From Sphingorhabdus sp. 109 (lineage in GTDB: Bacteria > Pseudomonadota > Alphaproteobacteria > Sphingomonadales > Sphingomonadaceae): 64,000 nt of DNA. Under the pieces are notes generated by a model. It was not told where the DNA came from. It was given only the letters and a program-made list of their open reading frames with translations, and ran no database searches. The position numbers and the translations under genes were made by a program. Positions 36,321 through 44,659 of this stretch are shown here, in pieces. Position 1 is the first letter of the stretch; the number at the start of each line of letters is the position of its first letter. Where the stretch lies: contig NZ_LR732707.1 in NCBI RefSeq assembly GCF_902506555.1, forward strand, positions 2,441,290-2,505,289, given 5' to 3'.

Positions 36321-36944
36321 ATGAGTGAATTGGAAGACAATTATCAAACGGCAGGCTTTTGCGGCAAGCTGGAACTTGGCAACCGTCCGGCCCTGGTGCT
36401 GATCGATCTGGCCCGCGCCTACATCGACTCCGCATCGCCGCTTTATCTGGGTGACGAAAGCGCGTTTCTTGCCAATATTGAACTGACCAAGGCCGCCCGC
36501 GACGCTGGCATTCCTGTTATTTTCACCCGTGTGGAATATATGCCCGGCGGCGGCGATGGCGGTCTGTTCTACAAGAAAGTCGCGGCGCTGTCCCTGTTCC
36601 AGAAAGGTGAACCGATGGCAGAATTTGATCCGCGGCTGCAACCCGAAGCAGGGGATGTCATTGTCACCAAGCAGTATCCCAGCGCCTTTTTCGGGACATC
36701 TCTGGCCGCCACATTAACCGCCATGGGTGTGGACAGTTGCATCGTTTCCGGCTTCTCGACCTCAGGCTGTGTCCGCGCCAGCGCACTGGATGCATTGCAG
36801 AATGGCTTCGTTCCAATAGTCGTCAGCGAAGCTTGCGGAGACCGCGATCCTGCTGTTCAAAAAGCCAATCTGTTCGATATCGGCGCAAAATATGCCGAGA
36901 TTCTGTCTCTTGATGACGCAAAAGGCTATTTATCCTCAATCTGA
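36321..36944 (+). CDS. Isochorismatase-family amidohydrolase (copy 2)
   Basis: A 207-residue paralogue of the amidase gene 1 kb upstream. Triad residues are D29 (LVLIDLARAY), K117 (VTKQYPSAFFGT) and C150 (STSGCVRASALDA). Shared YPSAFF/MPSAFF and SGCVRA segments place both in the maleamate/N-carbamoylsarcosine amidase group. A strong AGGAGG site lies 7 bases before the ATG. Its 3' end overlaps the converging IclR gene by 19 bases. Two such enzymes around one racemase-fold gene suggest sequential or stereospecific amide cleavage. Confidence 0.87.
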   Translation: MSELEDNYQTAGFCGKLELGNRPALVLIDLARAYIDSASPLYLGDESAFLANIELTKAARDAGIPVIFTRVEYMPGGGDGGLFYKKVAALSLFQKGEPMAEFDPRLQPEAGDVIVTKQYPSAFFGTSLAATLTAMGVDSCIVSGFSTSGCVRASALDALQNGFVPIVVSEACGDRDPAVQKANLFDIGAKYAEILSLDDAKGYLSSI

Positions 36945-37732
36945 GCGAGATCCCGGGCGATATTGGCGGCCGTGGCCTGAAGATCGCTCAGGAACAACTC
37001 GGCCGCTTTGCTGGCATTCATCGCGGAGGCAAAATAGATCAGGCCGATTGAACCGGCAATTGTCCCGTTTTCCTGCATGATCGGAACGGCAATAGAGGAT
37101 GTCTTCCCATCATCGGCCGTATAGGTGTTGCGATTATGAATGGCATAGCCGTTTTGGCGAATCTCGCCGAGAATGGAATCATCGCGAACCAGCAAAAGAC
37201 CCACTTTGGACGTGTCATTGTCGGTCATTTTCCACCCCTCGATGATCGCGTCCCGCTCCTCGTCATCGCAGTGAGCAATATAGGCCTTGCCCGTCGCGCA
37301 TTCGGATATCGGCAGCGTATATCCAGGATAATAGTTGGTAAATGTCAGCGAGGTCAGCCCATGGGTCGAATCGCGCACCATCATACTGGTACCGACGCGC
37401 GTCGCTAGCGAAATCGGCCAGTTTAACTTATCCGTCAGCGCGACAATATGTTTGCGGGCCACCGTGACCAGTTCATCTTCCGATTGGAAGCCCGTGGACA
37501 GGGTTTGCACGAGCCCCGTCACCCGGTACCGCTTGCGCGCGGGTTCTCGCTCGATAAAGCCTTCGTGGATCAGGGTCTGCACGATCCGGCAGGCCGTCGG
37601 ATAAGGGATATTCGCGGCTCGCGAAATTTCCATCATAGAAATCGGACCGATGCGGTTCGTAGCCTGAATAACGGCGAGCCCCCTGCTGATCGCCCTAATC
37701 GGCACGCCGCGATCAAAAGTCTGTTTTGCCAT
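36926..37732 (-). CDS. IclR-family transcriptional regulator
   Basis: A 268-residue IclR regulator: a winged helix (IRAISRGLAVIQATNRIGPIS...AANIPYPTACRIVQTL, residues ~11-60) and a C-terminal effector domain (LPISECATGKAYIAH, SIAVPI). I chose the ATG at 37732 because it gives the usual short IclR N terminus; a longer frame extends to 37903. It diverges from the crotonase gene over about 300 bases that contain a perfect 15-base palindrome. It converges with the second amidase gene, overlapping it by 19 bases. It probably controls the flanking catabolic genes in response to an aromatic or carboxylic-acid inducer. Confidence 0.9.
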   Translation of the reverse strand: MAKQTFDRGVPIRAISRGLAVIQATNRIGPISMMEISRAANIPYPTACRIVQTLIHEGFIEREPARKRYRVTGLVQTLSTGFQSEDELVTVARKHIVALTDKLNWPISLATRVGTSMMVRDSTHGLTSLTFTNYYPGYTLPISECATGKAYIAHCDDEERDAIIEGWKMTDNDTSKVGLLLVRDDSILGEIRQNGYAIHNRNTYTADDGKTSSIAVPIMQENGTIAGSIGLIYFASAMNASKAAELFLSDLQATAANIARDLAQIEDK

Positions 37733-37784
37733 ATCTGCTGTTCCTGTTCTGAATCCATATCTAGCCAAATGCCTGCCAAAAGCA

Positions 37785-37799
37785 ATCCGCTGTGCGGAT
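37785..37799. promoter_or_regulatory. IclR-type palindrome ATCCGC-TGT-GCGGAT
   Basis: Perfect 6-base arms with a 3-base spacer lie 53 bases upstream of the IclR start and about 230 before the crotonase start. IclR proteins bind pseudo-palindromes of this length near their own genes, so this is the best operator candidate. CTATCCGC, one arm plus flank, recurs at about 41773 upstream of the divergent alpha/beta-hydrolase and methyltransferase genes. Confidence 0.5.
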
Positions 37800-38030
37800 A
37801 GATGAGAGACACTGGGCTTTTCCGGCACGATAGCGCGTGAATAGAGACGCAAGTCCGGAGAACGGAGCCATGACCTTATTAGCCTGAATACAGAACCTCT
37901 CAAATCCGGTTTGGCGGCGCTTGTGCGCCATCATCGGCAGGACAGTCGAGGATCGAGAAGAGGTGCACCTCGACGTGAAAACAAGACGTCGCGAGAGCGC
38001 GACATTGCTCAACATATGAAGGAAGTTGAA

Positions 38031-38828
38031 ATGCCATTATTGAAAATCGAACGCCGTGACCATATTGCCATTCTCACACTCGATCGAGCTGCGACGATGA
38101 ATGCTCTCGGCGTGGACGGCGATGGTACCGCGTTCCGCGAAGCCTGCGATTCCATCAATATGGACCAATCGATCCGTTGCGTCATTCTGACCGGCGGGGG
38201 AAAGGCGTTTTCCGCGGGTGGCGATGTGAAGGCGATGCTTGCCCGCGAGGGCAATTTTGCCGGCGATGGTACCCAGATCCGACAAGGCTATCGCGGCAAT
38301 ATTCATTTGATCCTGCGGGCGCTCGAAACGCTGGATGTTCCGGTCATTGCAGCAGTCAATGGCCCGGCCATCGGTCTGGGCTGCGATCTTGCCTGCCTTG
38401 CCGACATCCGGATTGCATCGGAAAAGGCAAAATTCGGCGTCACCTTCCTCAAGATAGGCATCATCCCCGGCGATGGCGGCGCGTGGCTATTGCCCCGCAT
38501 CATCGGTATGAGCCGTGCCGCCGAGCTTTTCTATACCGGCGATGTCATCGATGCCGGGACGGCGCTGGATTGGGGGCTGGTCAGCCGCATCACGCCGGAT
38601 GAGGAATTGCTCGATAGCGCGATCGCTCTGGGCCAGAAAATTGCCAGCCAGCCTCCCCATGCGCTGCGCATGACGAAAATGCTGCTTCGACAAGGGCGCA
38701 AGGTCGACTATGATACGATGCTGGAAATGAGCGCCGCAACCCAAGCCCTGTCCCACCTGACCGACGATCATATCGAAGGAGTCTCGGCGCTTATCGAAAA
38801 GCGAACCGCCAAATTTGCCGGAGCTTAG
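38031..38828 (+). CDS. Enoyl-CoA hydratase/isomerase (crotonase) family protein
   Basis: A 265-residue crotonase-fold protein. The oxyanion-hole motifs are present (GGGKAFSAGGDVKAM and NGPAIGLGCDLA). Of the two glutamates that catalyse hydration in classical enzymes, the second is kept (AAELFYTGD) but the first is replaced within FLKIGIIPGDGG, where an aspartate appears instead. This favours an isomerase, hydrolase or other crotonase reaction over simple hydration. I used the ATG at 38031, preceded by AAGGAAG; 38016 is an alternative. Divergent from IclR and so likely under its control. Confidence 0.88.
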   Translation: MPLLKIERRDHIAILTLDRAATMNALGVDGDGTAFREACDSINMDQSIRCVILTGGGKAFSAGGDVKAMLAREGNFAGDGTQIRQGYRGNIHLILRALETLDVPVIAAVNGPAIGLGCDLACLADIRIASEKAKFGVTFLKIGIIPGDGGAWLLPRIIGMSRAAELFYTGDVIDAGTALDWGLVSRITPDEELLDSAIALGQKIASQPPHALRMTKMLLRQGRKVDYDTMLEMSAATQALSHLTDDHIEGVSALIEKRTAKFAGA

Positions 38829-39001
38829 CCGCTGGAGCACCCGTCGATATTTTCGCGCGTTTCCGGATTGATCGCCAGTCGAAGAGTTGATGGCCTGCGC
38901 TTTGCGGACGGTGTCAACCCAATCTAGCCTGACACCGACGAAGGCTCTGCGCCATATCCTGCAAGATTCTATCTGTGTGCCCAGCAACGATCGGACTCAA
39001 T

Positions 39002-40651
39002 ATGCCAACCCACCATAATCGTCGAAACATCCTGCGCGGCATTGCTGTTGGCGGAGGTGTCACTGCGCTGGGCACGTCTCCAAGCTATGCCATGCACACG
39101 GACACCGACATATCAGAAAACTGGGACTATATCGTCATCGGTGCCGGCTCGGCAGGATGCGTGCTCGCCAACCGCCTGTCCGCCAATCCGGAGCACCGTG
39201 TCCTGCTGCTCGAAGCCGGTCAGAGAGTTTCGGACGCAGAAGTCTCCTTTCCTCCAGCCTGGCCGGGATTGGCCGGCGGAGCTTATGATTGGGATTATCA
39301 GTCTACCACCCAGTCCGGCCTGAACGGCCGGTCGGTAGCCCAGCCTCGCGGCAAGGGCCTGGGCGGTTCGACATTGATCAATGCCATGGGATTTCAGCGG
39401 GGTCCCGCCCAGGCGTATGATCAATGGGCACAGCAGACAGGCGATCAGCGCTGGGCCTTCGCATCGATGCTCAAATATTTCCGGAAACTGGAAACTGCAT
39501 CGAGCGGAGCAAGCGAATATCGCGGCGGCGACGGGCCTCTCAGCGTACTCGAACTGGGCCGCGTTGAAAACACAACAGCGCTGGCACAGGCCATTTTTGC
39601 GGCCGGGGTTGCAGCCGGACATCCTGCCAATCCCGACTGGAACGGCGCGCGGGCCGACGGAAGCGTCTGGTCGCAACTGAGCATCAAGGATGGGATGCGG
39701 CACACCGCGTCATCCGCCTATCTCGACCCGGTGTCGGATCGCAGGAACCTCACGGTGGTTACCGGCGCGATGGTGAACAAGCTGCAGGTGGTCAAGGGTT
39801 GCTGCGAGGCCGTGGCGGTTACCATTTCCGGCCAGCACAAGATTTTGACGGCAAGGCGGGAAACGATCCTCAGCGCAGGAGCCTTTGATTCACCACGGTT
39901 GCTATTGCTCTCTGGCATCGGCGACAAGGGCCAGCTTGCAGAAGCCGGCGTTCCGGTCGTCCATCATCTGCCCGGAGTGGGCCAGAATCTTGCGGACCAT
40001 CTGCTTGCGCCGGGCTTGCTGTTTCAGTCGGACAGGCCACTTCCAGCATCCGCCCACAACCACTGCGAGTCGATGGTGGTCGCACAGAGCCGGCAATCTC
40101 CGGGCTGGTCCGATCTAATGATCATGGGCCTCAGCATCCCCTTTGTCAGTCCGGATTTTGGCCCCCCGCCACCCGATAGCTTCGCCTTCGTGCCGGCCAT
40201 GACCCATCCGAAAAGCAGGGGCAGTATATCCATTACCAGCGCGGACACGAGGGACCCGGCCAGGATTGACCCGGGCTATTTGACCCATGAAGCCGATGTC
40301 GAAGCGCTGGTTGACGGATTTGAAATCGCGCGCGAAATCGCTGCTGCAAGGCCATTGCACGGCTGGATTTCGAAAGAATTATACCCCGGCCCCGAGGTTA
40401 CGGATCGCAAGGGCCTTGCAGCTCATGTCCGCAGGGTTGCGTCTCCATTTTTTCACCCGGTTTCCACTTGTGCGATGGGGCGGGCCAGCGATGAAATGGC
40501 GGTGCTTGACAGCGCTTGCAGGGTACATGGTATCGATCGCCTACGGGTGGTCGACGCTTCCGCTTTCCCGTCCATACCGCAGGCAATGACAAATGCTGCC
40601 GTGATGGCTCTCGCCGAATGCGCCTCGGATATCATAATGGAGAAAATCTGA
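39002..40651 (+). CDS. GMC-family FAD oxidoreductase, Tat-exported
   Basis: A 549-residue GMC oxidoreductase (choline/alcohol dehydrogenase type). A twin-arginine signal (HNRRNILRGIAVGGG, residues 5-19) indicates periplasmic location. FAD binding is shown by YIVIGAGSAGCVLANRLS (43-60) and the GMC signature by GGSTLINAMGFQRG. Active-site histidine is likely in FFHPVSTCAMG and asparagine in AMTNAAVMA. GMC enzymes oxidise alcohols to aldehydes with a quinone, cytochrome or oxygen as acceptor. I chose ATG 39002 over GTG 38975 because the signal then begins normally. It converges with the next gene after only 39 bases. Confidence 0.88.
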   Translation: MPTHHNRRNILRGIAVGGGVTALGTSPSYAMHTDTDISENWDYIVIGAGSAGCVLANRLSANPEHRVLLLEAGQRVSDAEVSFPPAWPGLAGGAYDWDYQSTTQSGLNGRSVAQPRGKGLGGSTLINAMGFQRGPAQAYDQWAQQTGDQRWAFASMLKYFRKLETASSGASEYRGGDGPLSVLELGRVENTTALAQAIFAAGVAAGHPANPDWNGARADGSVWSQLSIKDGMRHTASSAYLDPVSDRRNLTVVTGAMVNKLQVVKGCCEAVAVTISGQHKILTARRETILSAGAFDSPRLLLLSGIGDKGQLAEAGVPVVHHLPGVGQNLADHLLAPGLLFQSDRPLPASAHNHCESMVVAQSRQSPGWSDLMIMGLSIPFVSPDFGPPPPDSFAFVPAMTHPKSRGSISITSADTRDPARIDPGYLTHEADVEALVDGFEIAREIAAARPLHGWISKELYPGPEVTDRKGLAAHVRRVASPFFHPVSTCAMGRASDEMAVLDSACRVHGIDRLRVVDASAFPSIPQAMTNAAVMALAECASDIIMEKI

Positions 40652-40690
40652 CCTTTCGCGATTTCTTCGTCTGCCGATCTATTGCCAAGC

Positions 40691-41632
40691 TTATTGTGCC
40701 TGCGCGCTCCAATAGGCGAGGACAAATTTTGCCAGCTCATCATTGAAGGCGTCGGGCTGTTCCGCGAACGGGGAATGACCGGCATTTTCGAAAGCGCGGG
40801 ACTTTACGGTCGGAGCGCTTTGCAAAAGGGCCGCCAGCGCGGCAGGAGAGACGGACGGATCCTCACTGCCGTGCAGTATCAGTGCCGGCATTTCCCCGAG
40901 CAGCGGAACGAGGTCGATATTGTCGGATGGATGTTTGCGAAGCGCCCCTTGCGCATAAGCCGGCACCATCATGCCCAGAATTCGGGCTTCTTCAATCCAG
41001 TCTGCTGGCGGCTCGTTCGCCGTCAACATCGGCATGAACAGCTCAACTGCGGCAAGCTGGTCTTCGAAGGCATCGCTTTTCCGCAGCTCCTGTAATTTCA
41101 TCAATTGGGCGAGAAGCTCGGGATCGGGACCACCAGCGGGTGGCGAAAACGGAATGAATCCGCCCAATGCTCCTATCATTACCAGACCCGAGATATTTCC
41201 ACGCCCATATTCGCGCAGATAGTCGGCAGCGACCAAGGTCCCGTAAGACCATCCCACTATTACGGGTCTGTGAAGCTTCGTGGCTTTGATCACTTTCTCG
41301 ATATCCGCAGCCCATATCTTGGGATCGGTATAAGCTTCGGCCTGCCACGGTTTACCCGACATACCATGACCACGAAGATCGAAAGCGACCATTCGAAAAC
41401 GCTCGGCAAGACTGGATTCAAACTGGGGTGTAAAGCTCGCGGTTCCCATGCCAAGCCCGTGCAGGAAAATTATGGCGGGTCCATCCTCCGGCCCTGTGAC
41501 CGTAACCGCCAGCGGCACGCCCCCTTCGCCCTCAACATAGAGCGTTTCGGCAGATGCGGCCGCGAGCGGAATTTGTATGATAGCGAGCGTACAGGCCATC
41601 GCAATAATTCTGAATAGATTTACCAGCTTCAT
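40691..41632 (-). CDS. Secreted alpha/beta hydrolase
   Basis: A 313-residue alpha/beta hydrolase with a cleavable signal (hydrophobic 8-25, AAASA). The oxyanion motif HGLGMG, nucleophile elbow GWSYG, acid HGSEDPSV and catalytic histidine NAGHSPF are all visible, so it should be active as an esterase, lactonase or amidase in the periplasm. It diverges from the first methyltransferase gene over a 299-base gap. No substrate is evident; E-2-acetamidomethylenesuccinate-type or formylamide hydrolases belong to the same fold. Confidence 0.85.
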   Translation of the reverse strand: MKLVNLFRIIAMACTLAIIQIPLAAASAETLYVEGEGGVPLAVTVTGPEDGPAIIFLHGLGMGTASFTPQFESSLAERFRMVAFDLRGHGMSGKPWQAEAYTDPKIWAADIEKVIKATKLHRPVIVGWSYGTLVAADYLREYGRGNISGLVMIGALGGFIPFSPPAGGPDPELLAQLMKLQELRKSDAFEDQLAAVELFMPMLTANEPPADWIEEARILGMMVPAYAQGALRKHPSDNIDLVPLLGEMPALILHGSEDPSVSPAALAALLQSAPTVKSRAFENAGHSPFAEQPDAFNDELAKFVLAYWSAQAQ

Positions 41633-41931
41633 TTCGATCGCTCCTGTCTGCAGGGCCTGTAAACATCAGGCTATATGTCTGTCCACCAGACTGAAATAGC
41701 TGTCGTTCCTGCCTTTATCGGGACCAGAGCCGATGAAAGGGCAAGCACAAGAGACAATCCATAAGTTTCTTTCTATCCGCTGATAGCTATTTTGGATTTG
41801 AGCCGGCAGCCCATCCCGTATCTTTATGATCAACGTAATCATGATAATTGTTCTGCCTGCGCCGAACCTATCGTGAAAGTCATCGTCATCGATCAGTCTT
41901 GTCTGATCTCCAAATATTGTGGACCCTTATT
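41633..41931. promoter_or_regulatory. 299-base divergent promoter region
   Basis: The gap lies between the exported hydrolase and the first methyltransferase. It contains a CTATC-CGCT-GATAG inverted repeat (about 41773-41786), whose CTATCCGC core matches the candidate IclR site at 37785, and an imperfect palindrome near 41835 (GTAATCATGATAAT). No open frame with family support was seen. Confidence 0.4.
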
Positions 41932-43101
41932 ATGTCAGAAAATACTTTACTGTGCGGCCAGCATGAAATGATGCCTCAGACGACACATGACGAGGCCTCG
42001 GCGCTGGGTTACGTTCGCAGCCTGCGGCGGTTGATCACCTCGCAACTGACACCGGGCCACAAGCTGGTTTACGATGCGCGGATTTCCAGAGAGATTGAAA
42101 AAGATCTCGGACGCCCGGCGGAACATCGCAACGAAGTGAAACCCTATCTGGAAAAGGACGGCTATCACCAGATGTGGTCGGCGATGCTGCGCACGACCCA
42201 GGAGTTGATGTGGAACGCCGTATACCGCTGCGTCGATCGTCAGGCAGAGGAACTGAACAGCAAGTTCCAGCAGTTCAAAAAGACACAGGGACCCGGTTCC
42301 CTGGCCATCGATCCTGACTTTGAAATTCCGCCCTATAGCGACCGGGTGGACAATCACACCCAGCCTGGCGGCTATCACACGGAAATAGTCGAGGATGATG
42401 TCACGGCCGGTGCTGCCTACGAGCAGAGTATCCATGTCTATATGATGGGCGGTATGGGCCGCTACAATGACGATGTCGGCAAGATGCTCGGCCATTATGT
42501 CGAGTGGAAATATCCTGATTTCAAACCGCTCAGAATCCTCGATATCGGCTGCTCGGTCGGGCACAGCACATTGCCCTATACTGAACTCTTCCCCGACGCG
42601 GAAATCCACGCTATTGACCTTAGTGCTCCGCTGGTCCGCTATGGGCACGCCCGCGCAAAATCCATGGGCAAGGCCGTCCATTTCGCTCAGCAAAATGCCG
42701 AACGCACCAATTTTGAAGACGAAAGCTTCGACCTGATTGTTTCCCATATCATGATACACGAAACGTCGACCAAGGCGCTCACCAATATCATGACGGAATG
42801 CCGGCGGTTGCTGAAGCCGGGCGGCCTGACCGTCCATCTCGAGATGTTGCCATTTTCGAAGAAAACCCCGCTGCAGCAATATCTGACCGACTGGGACAGC
42901 GTGAACAATCACGAACCGTTCATCGGCAAGATGAACGATCTGGACATGAACGAGGTGCTGCGCGACGCCGGCTTCAGCGAAGCGGAACGGTTCGTCGAAT
43001 TCGTGCCGATCGGTTTTGACAAGCCGGAAACCGGCTCGCTCGATTACACCCATCTGATCGGTACGGAGCGCCATATCTTCGGAGCGAAGAAAGCGAGCTA
43101 G
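41932..43101 (+). CDS. Class I SAM-dependent methyltransferase with long N-terminal extension (copy 1)
   Basis: A 389-residue methyltransferase. The SAM motif I is ILDIGCSVGHS (202-212), followed by IHAIDLS and DLIVSHIMIHE; the ~195-residue N-terminal region is unusual and shared with the paralogue at 44660-45814 (RTTQELMWNAV versus RTSQEMMYHTV, and GGYHTE versus GGYHTK). The extension could bind the acceptor or mediate dimerisation. I used ATG 41932, which aligns with the paralogue's length, although its ribosome site is weak. The acceptor is unknown. Downstream in the same direction is a DUF1330-MDR fusion gene. Confidence 0.82.
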   Translation: MSENTLLCGQHEMMPQTTHDEASALGYVRSLRRLITSQLTPGHKLVYDARISREIEKDLGRPAEHRNEVKPYLEKDGYHQMWSAMLRTTQELMWNAVYRCVDRQAEELNSKFQQFKKTQGPGSLAIDPDFEIPPYSDRVDNHTQPGGYHTEIVEDDVTAGAAYEQSIHVYMMGGMGRYNDDVGKMLGHYVEWKYPDFKPLRILDIGCSVGHSTLPYTELFPDAEIHAIDLSAPLVRYGHARAKSMGKAVHFAQQNAERTNFEDESFDLIVSHIMIHETSTKALTNIMTECRRLLKPGGLTVHLEMLPFSKKTPLQQYLTDWDSVNNHEPFIGKMNDLDMNEVLRDAGFSEAERFVEFVPIGFDKPETGSLDYTHLIGTERHIFGAKKAS

Positions 43102-43150
43102 GCCGGTGAACGGCAGACTCTGTGATTAATCCGGCAAAGCACTGCACGCC

Positions 43151-43188
43151 CAGAATCGCGACCGCGCACAGATTCCCGCACGATTCTG
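43151..43188. promoter_or_regulatory. Inverted repeat CAGAATCG-N22-CGATTCTG
   Basis: Perfect 8-base arms lie 60-97 bases before the DUF1330-MDR start. The spacer contains CAGATTCCCG (43169-43178), a ten-base string that recurs at 45874-45883 in the divergent region of the second methyltransferase. It may be an operator or the site of a structured leader. Confidence 0.4.
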
Positions 43189-43247
43189 CGGAAATGAGTG
43201 GGACGAACCGCGAAGTATCGGGGCAATTATAGCCAAGGGACAGAAAC

Positions 43248-44447
43248 ATGGCCGCTTATTTCATTGCTACCATCGACGTAGAAGATTCAAAGACTTTCGA
43301 TCTTTACCGGTCGCTCAACCCTTCACTGGTGGAGGCGGCAGGCGGGAAATATTTAGTCAAAGGGCTGCCTCTCACGGCATTGGAAGGCGACGACCTGCGC
43401 AGCCGGTTCGTCATGATCGAATTTGCCAGTGAAGCGGCTTTGGAGCGTTTCTACAACTCCCCGGAATATGCAGCCCTGAAACCGCTCAGGCAACGCAGCG
43501 CAAAATCATCGATCGGCTATGTAAACACCGACAGCGCGACCAGCCATCGGACAGGCTACCAAATTCCCCGCTTCGGGGACGATGTCGTGCTGGAACCCGT
43601 AACTTCGGCGATGCCGGAGCTCGGGCCAGATGATCTGCGAATCCAGCCTACGCTGATTTCGCTTAACCCGGTCGACTGGAAAATCCAGGCTGGCATATTG
43701 GCTGCACTTCCTTTCGCCTTCCCCTACACACCCGGTGCCGAAGGCGTTGGTATCATTGAAGCGGTGGGCACTGATGTTGTGGGGTTTCGCCCCGGCCAGC
43801 GCGTGATGGCATTTTCCAGTCTGGTACGGGGTGGCTGGTTCGCGAACAAGGTGGATGTTTCTGCCAGCCAATGCGCTCTGGTACCCGATGCAATACCGGA
43901 CGAGCAGGCTGCAGCGTTCAATGTACCGCTGCTCACCGCCCATCAGGCTATCAAGCTTCATCCTGGCGCTGTTAAACGGGCATTGGTGATCGGCGCCTCC
44001 GGTAGCGTCGGATCGATCGCCACCAAGCTTCTGGGCCATATCGCAGAGAGCGTTGATGCCATTTGCTCGCCCGGCAACGCGGATCATGTCACCGCCTTGG
44101 GCGGGAATGTAGTCACTCCGCAAGAGGCAGCAGAAGGCCGGTATGACTTTGTGCTGGATGCGGCCGGCGGCCCGATAATCGAGACCGCTTATCGCAGTCT
44201 CGCCAAAGGAGCGACGCTGGTTTCGATCGTCCAGCCAGTTGATGAAGAGCGGGCTAGATCGGCCTCAGCGCAAGCCATTCGCTATTCCGCGCAACCCGAT
44301 GGCGGTCAGCTATCGGATCTGATGGCTCGACATCCGGATTTACCAGCGCCGCGCGTGGCCGCCACGCTGCCGTTAGCGGAAGTGAACACTGCCTTGCATC
44401 TGTTGAAATATGGGCGCGTCCGCGGCAAAATTTTCCTCAAACCCTGA
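43248..44447 (+). CDS. DUF1330 domain fused to a medium-chain dehydrogenase/quinone reductase
   Basis: A 399-residue fusion. Residues 1-95 match DUF1330 (AYFIATIDVEDSKTFDLYRS, FASEAALERFYNSPEYAALKPLR), a ferredoxin-like dimeric domain usually free-standing. Residues ~100-399 form an MDR reductase: LNPVDWKIQAG, GAEGVGIIEAVG, the NAD(P)-binding VIGASGSVGSIATKLLG and C-terminal GRVRGKIFL. The catalytic zinc cysteine is absent, as in quinone oxidoreductases. AAGGGA precedes the ATG. The fusion puts a possible substrate-binding or isomerase-like domain on a reductase. A bidirectional terminator lies between it and the second methyltransferase. Confidence 0.83.
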   Translation: MAAYFIATIDVEDSKTFDLYRSLNPSLVEAAGGKYLVKGLPLTALEGDDLRSRFVMIEFASEAALERFYNSPEYAALKPLRQRSAKSSIGYVNTDSATSHRTGYQIPRFGDDVVLEPVTSAMPELGPDDLRIQPTLISLNPVDWKIQAGILAALPFAFPYTPGAEGVGIIEAVGTDVVGFRPGQRVMAFSSLVRGGWFANKVDVSASQCALVPDAIPDEQAAAFNVPLLTAHQAIKLHPGAVKRALVIGASGSVGSIATKLLGHIAESVDAICSPGNADHVTALGGNVVTPQEAAEGRYDFVLDAAGGPIIETAYRSLAKGATLVSIVQPVDEERARSASAQAIRYSAQPDGGQLSDLMARHPDLPAPRVAATLPLAEVNTALHLLKYGRVRGKIFLKP

Positions 44448-44596
44448 ATAGATAGCGCCAGACTCCGTCACAATTGTCGGCGCCGCCTTGCGGCTGCGGG
44501 CTACTGCGTCCGTTCACTGACGGGATAATTGTGCCTGCCGCCGGCTGTCAGGTTTCTTGCATCGATCATTCTGCGTCTAGCCAGCGCACCGAAAAA

Positions 44597-44622
44597 CGGC
44601 CCGGACATTTCTGCCCGGGCCG
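44597..44622. terminator. Bidirectional rho-independent terminator
   Basis: Perfect 8-base arms CGGCCCGG and CCGGGCCG enclose a 10-base loop. CTTTT follows on the plus strand, and GAAAAA precedes it, giving a U tract in the other direction. It sits between the convergent DUF1330-MDR and second methyltransferase genes and would stop both transcripts. Confidence 0.85.
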
Positions 44623-44659
44623 CTTTTCCAGTCAATGGCCGGATCGTAAAAAGCAGAGT

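Noticed and set aside
15352-36944. Complete aerobic nicotinate (nicABCDEF) pathway
   Set aside because: Hydroxylase, flavin monooxygenase, amidase and racemase-fold genes are present, but no extradiol dioxygenase (NicX type) is seen, the racemase-like protein lacks catalytic cysteines, and the genes are not in one operon.
6438-41632. Vitamin B6 (pyridoxal) degradation cluster
   Set aside because: GMC oxidase, MBL-fold lactonase, flavin monooxygenase and alpha/beta hydrolase families all occur in that pathway, but they are scattered, and the specific decarboxylase is missing.
41947-43074. Long antisense frame over the first methyltransferase
   Set aside because: No recognisable domain; the plus-strand frame has full SAM motifs and a paralogue in the window.
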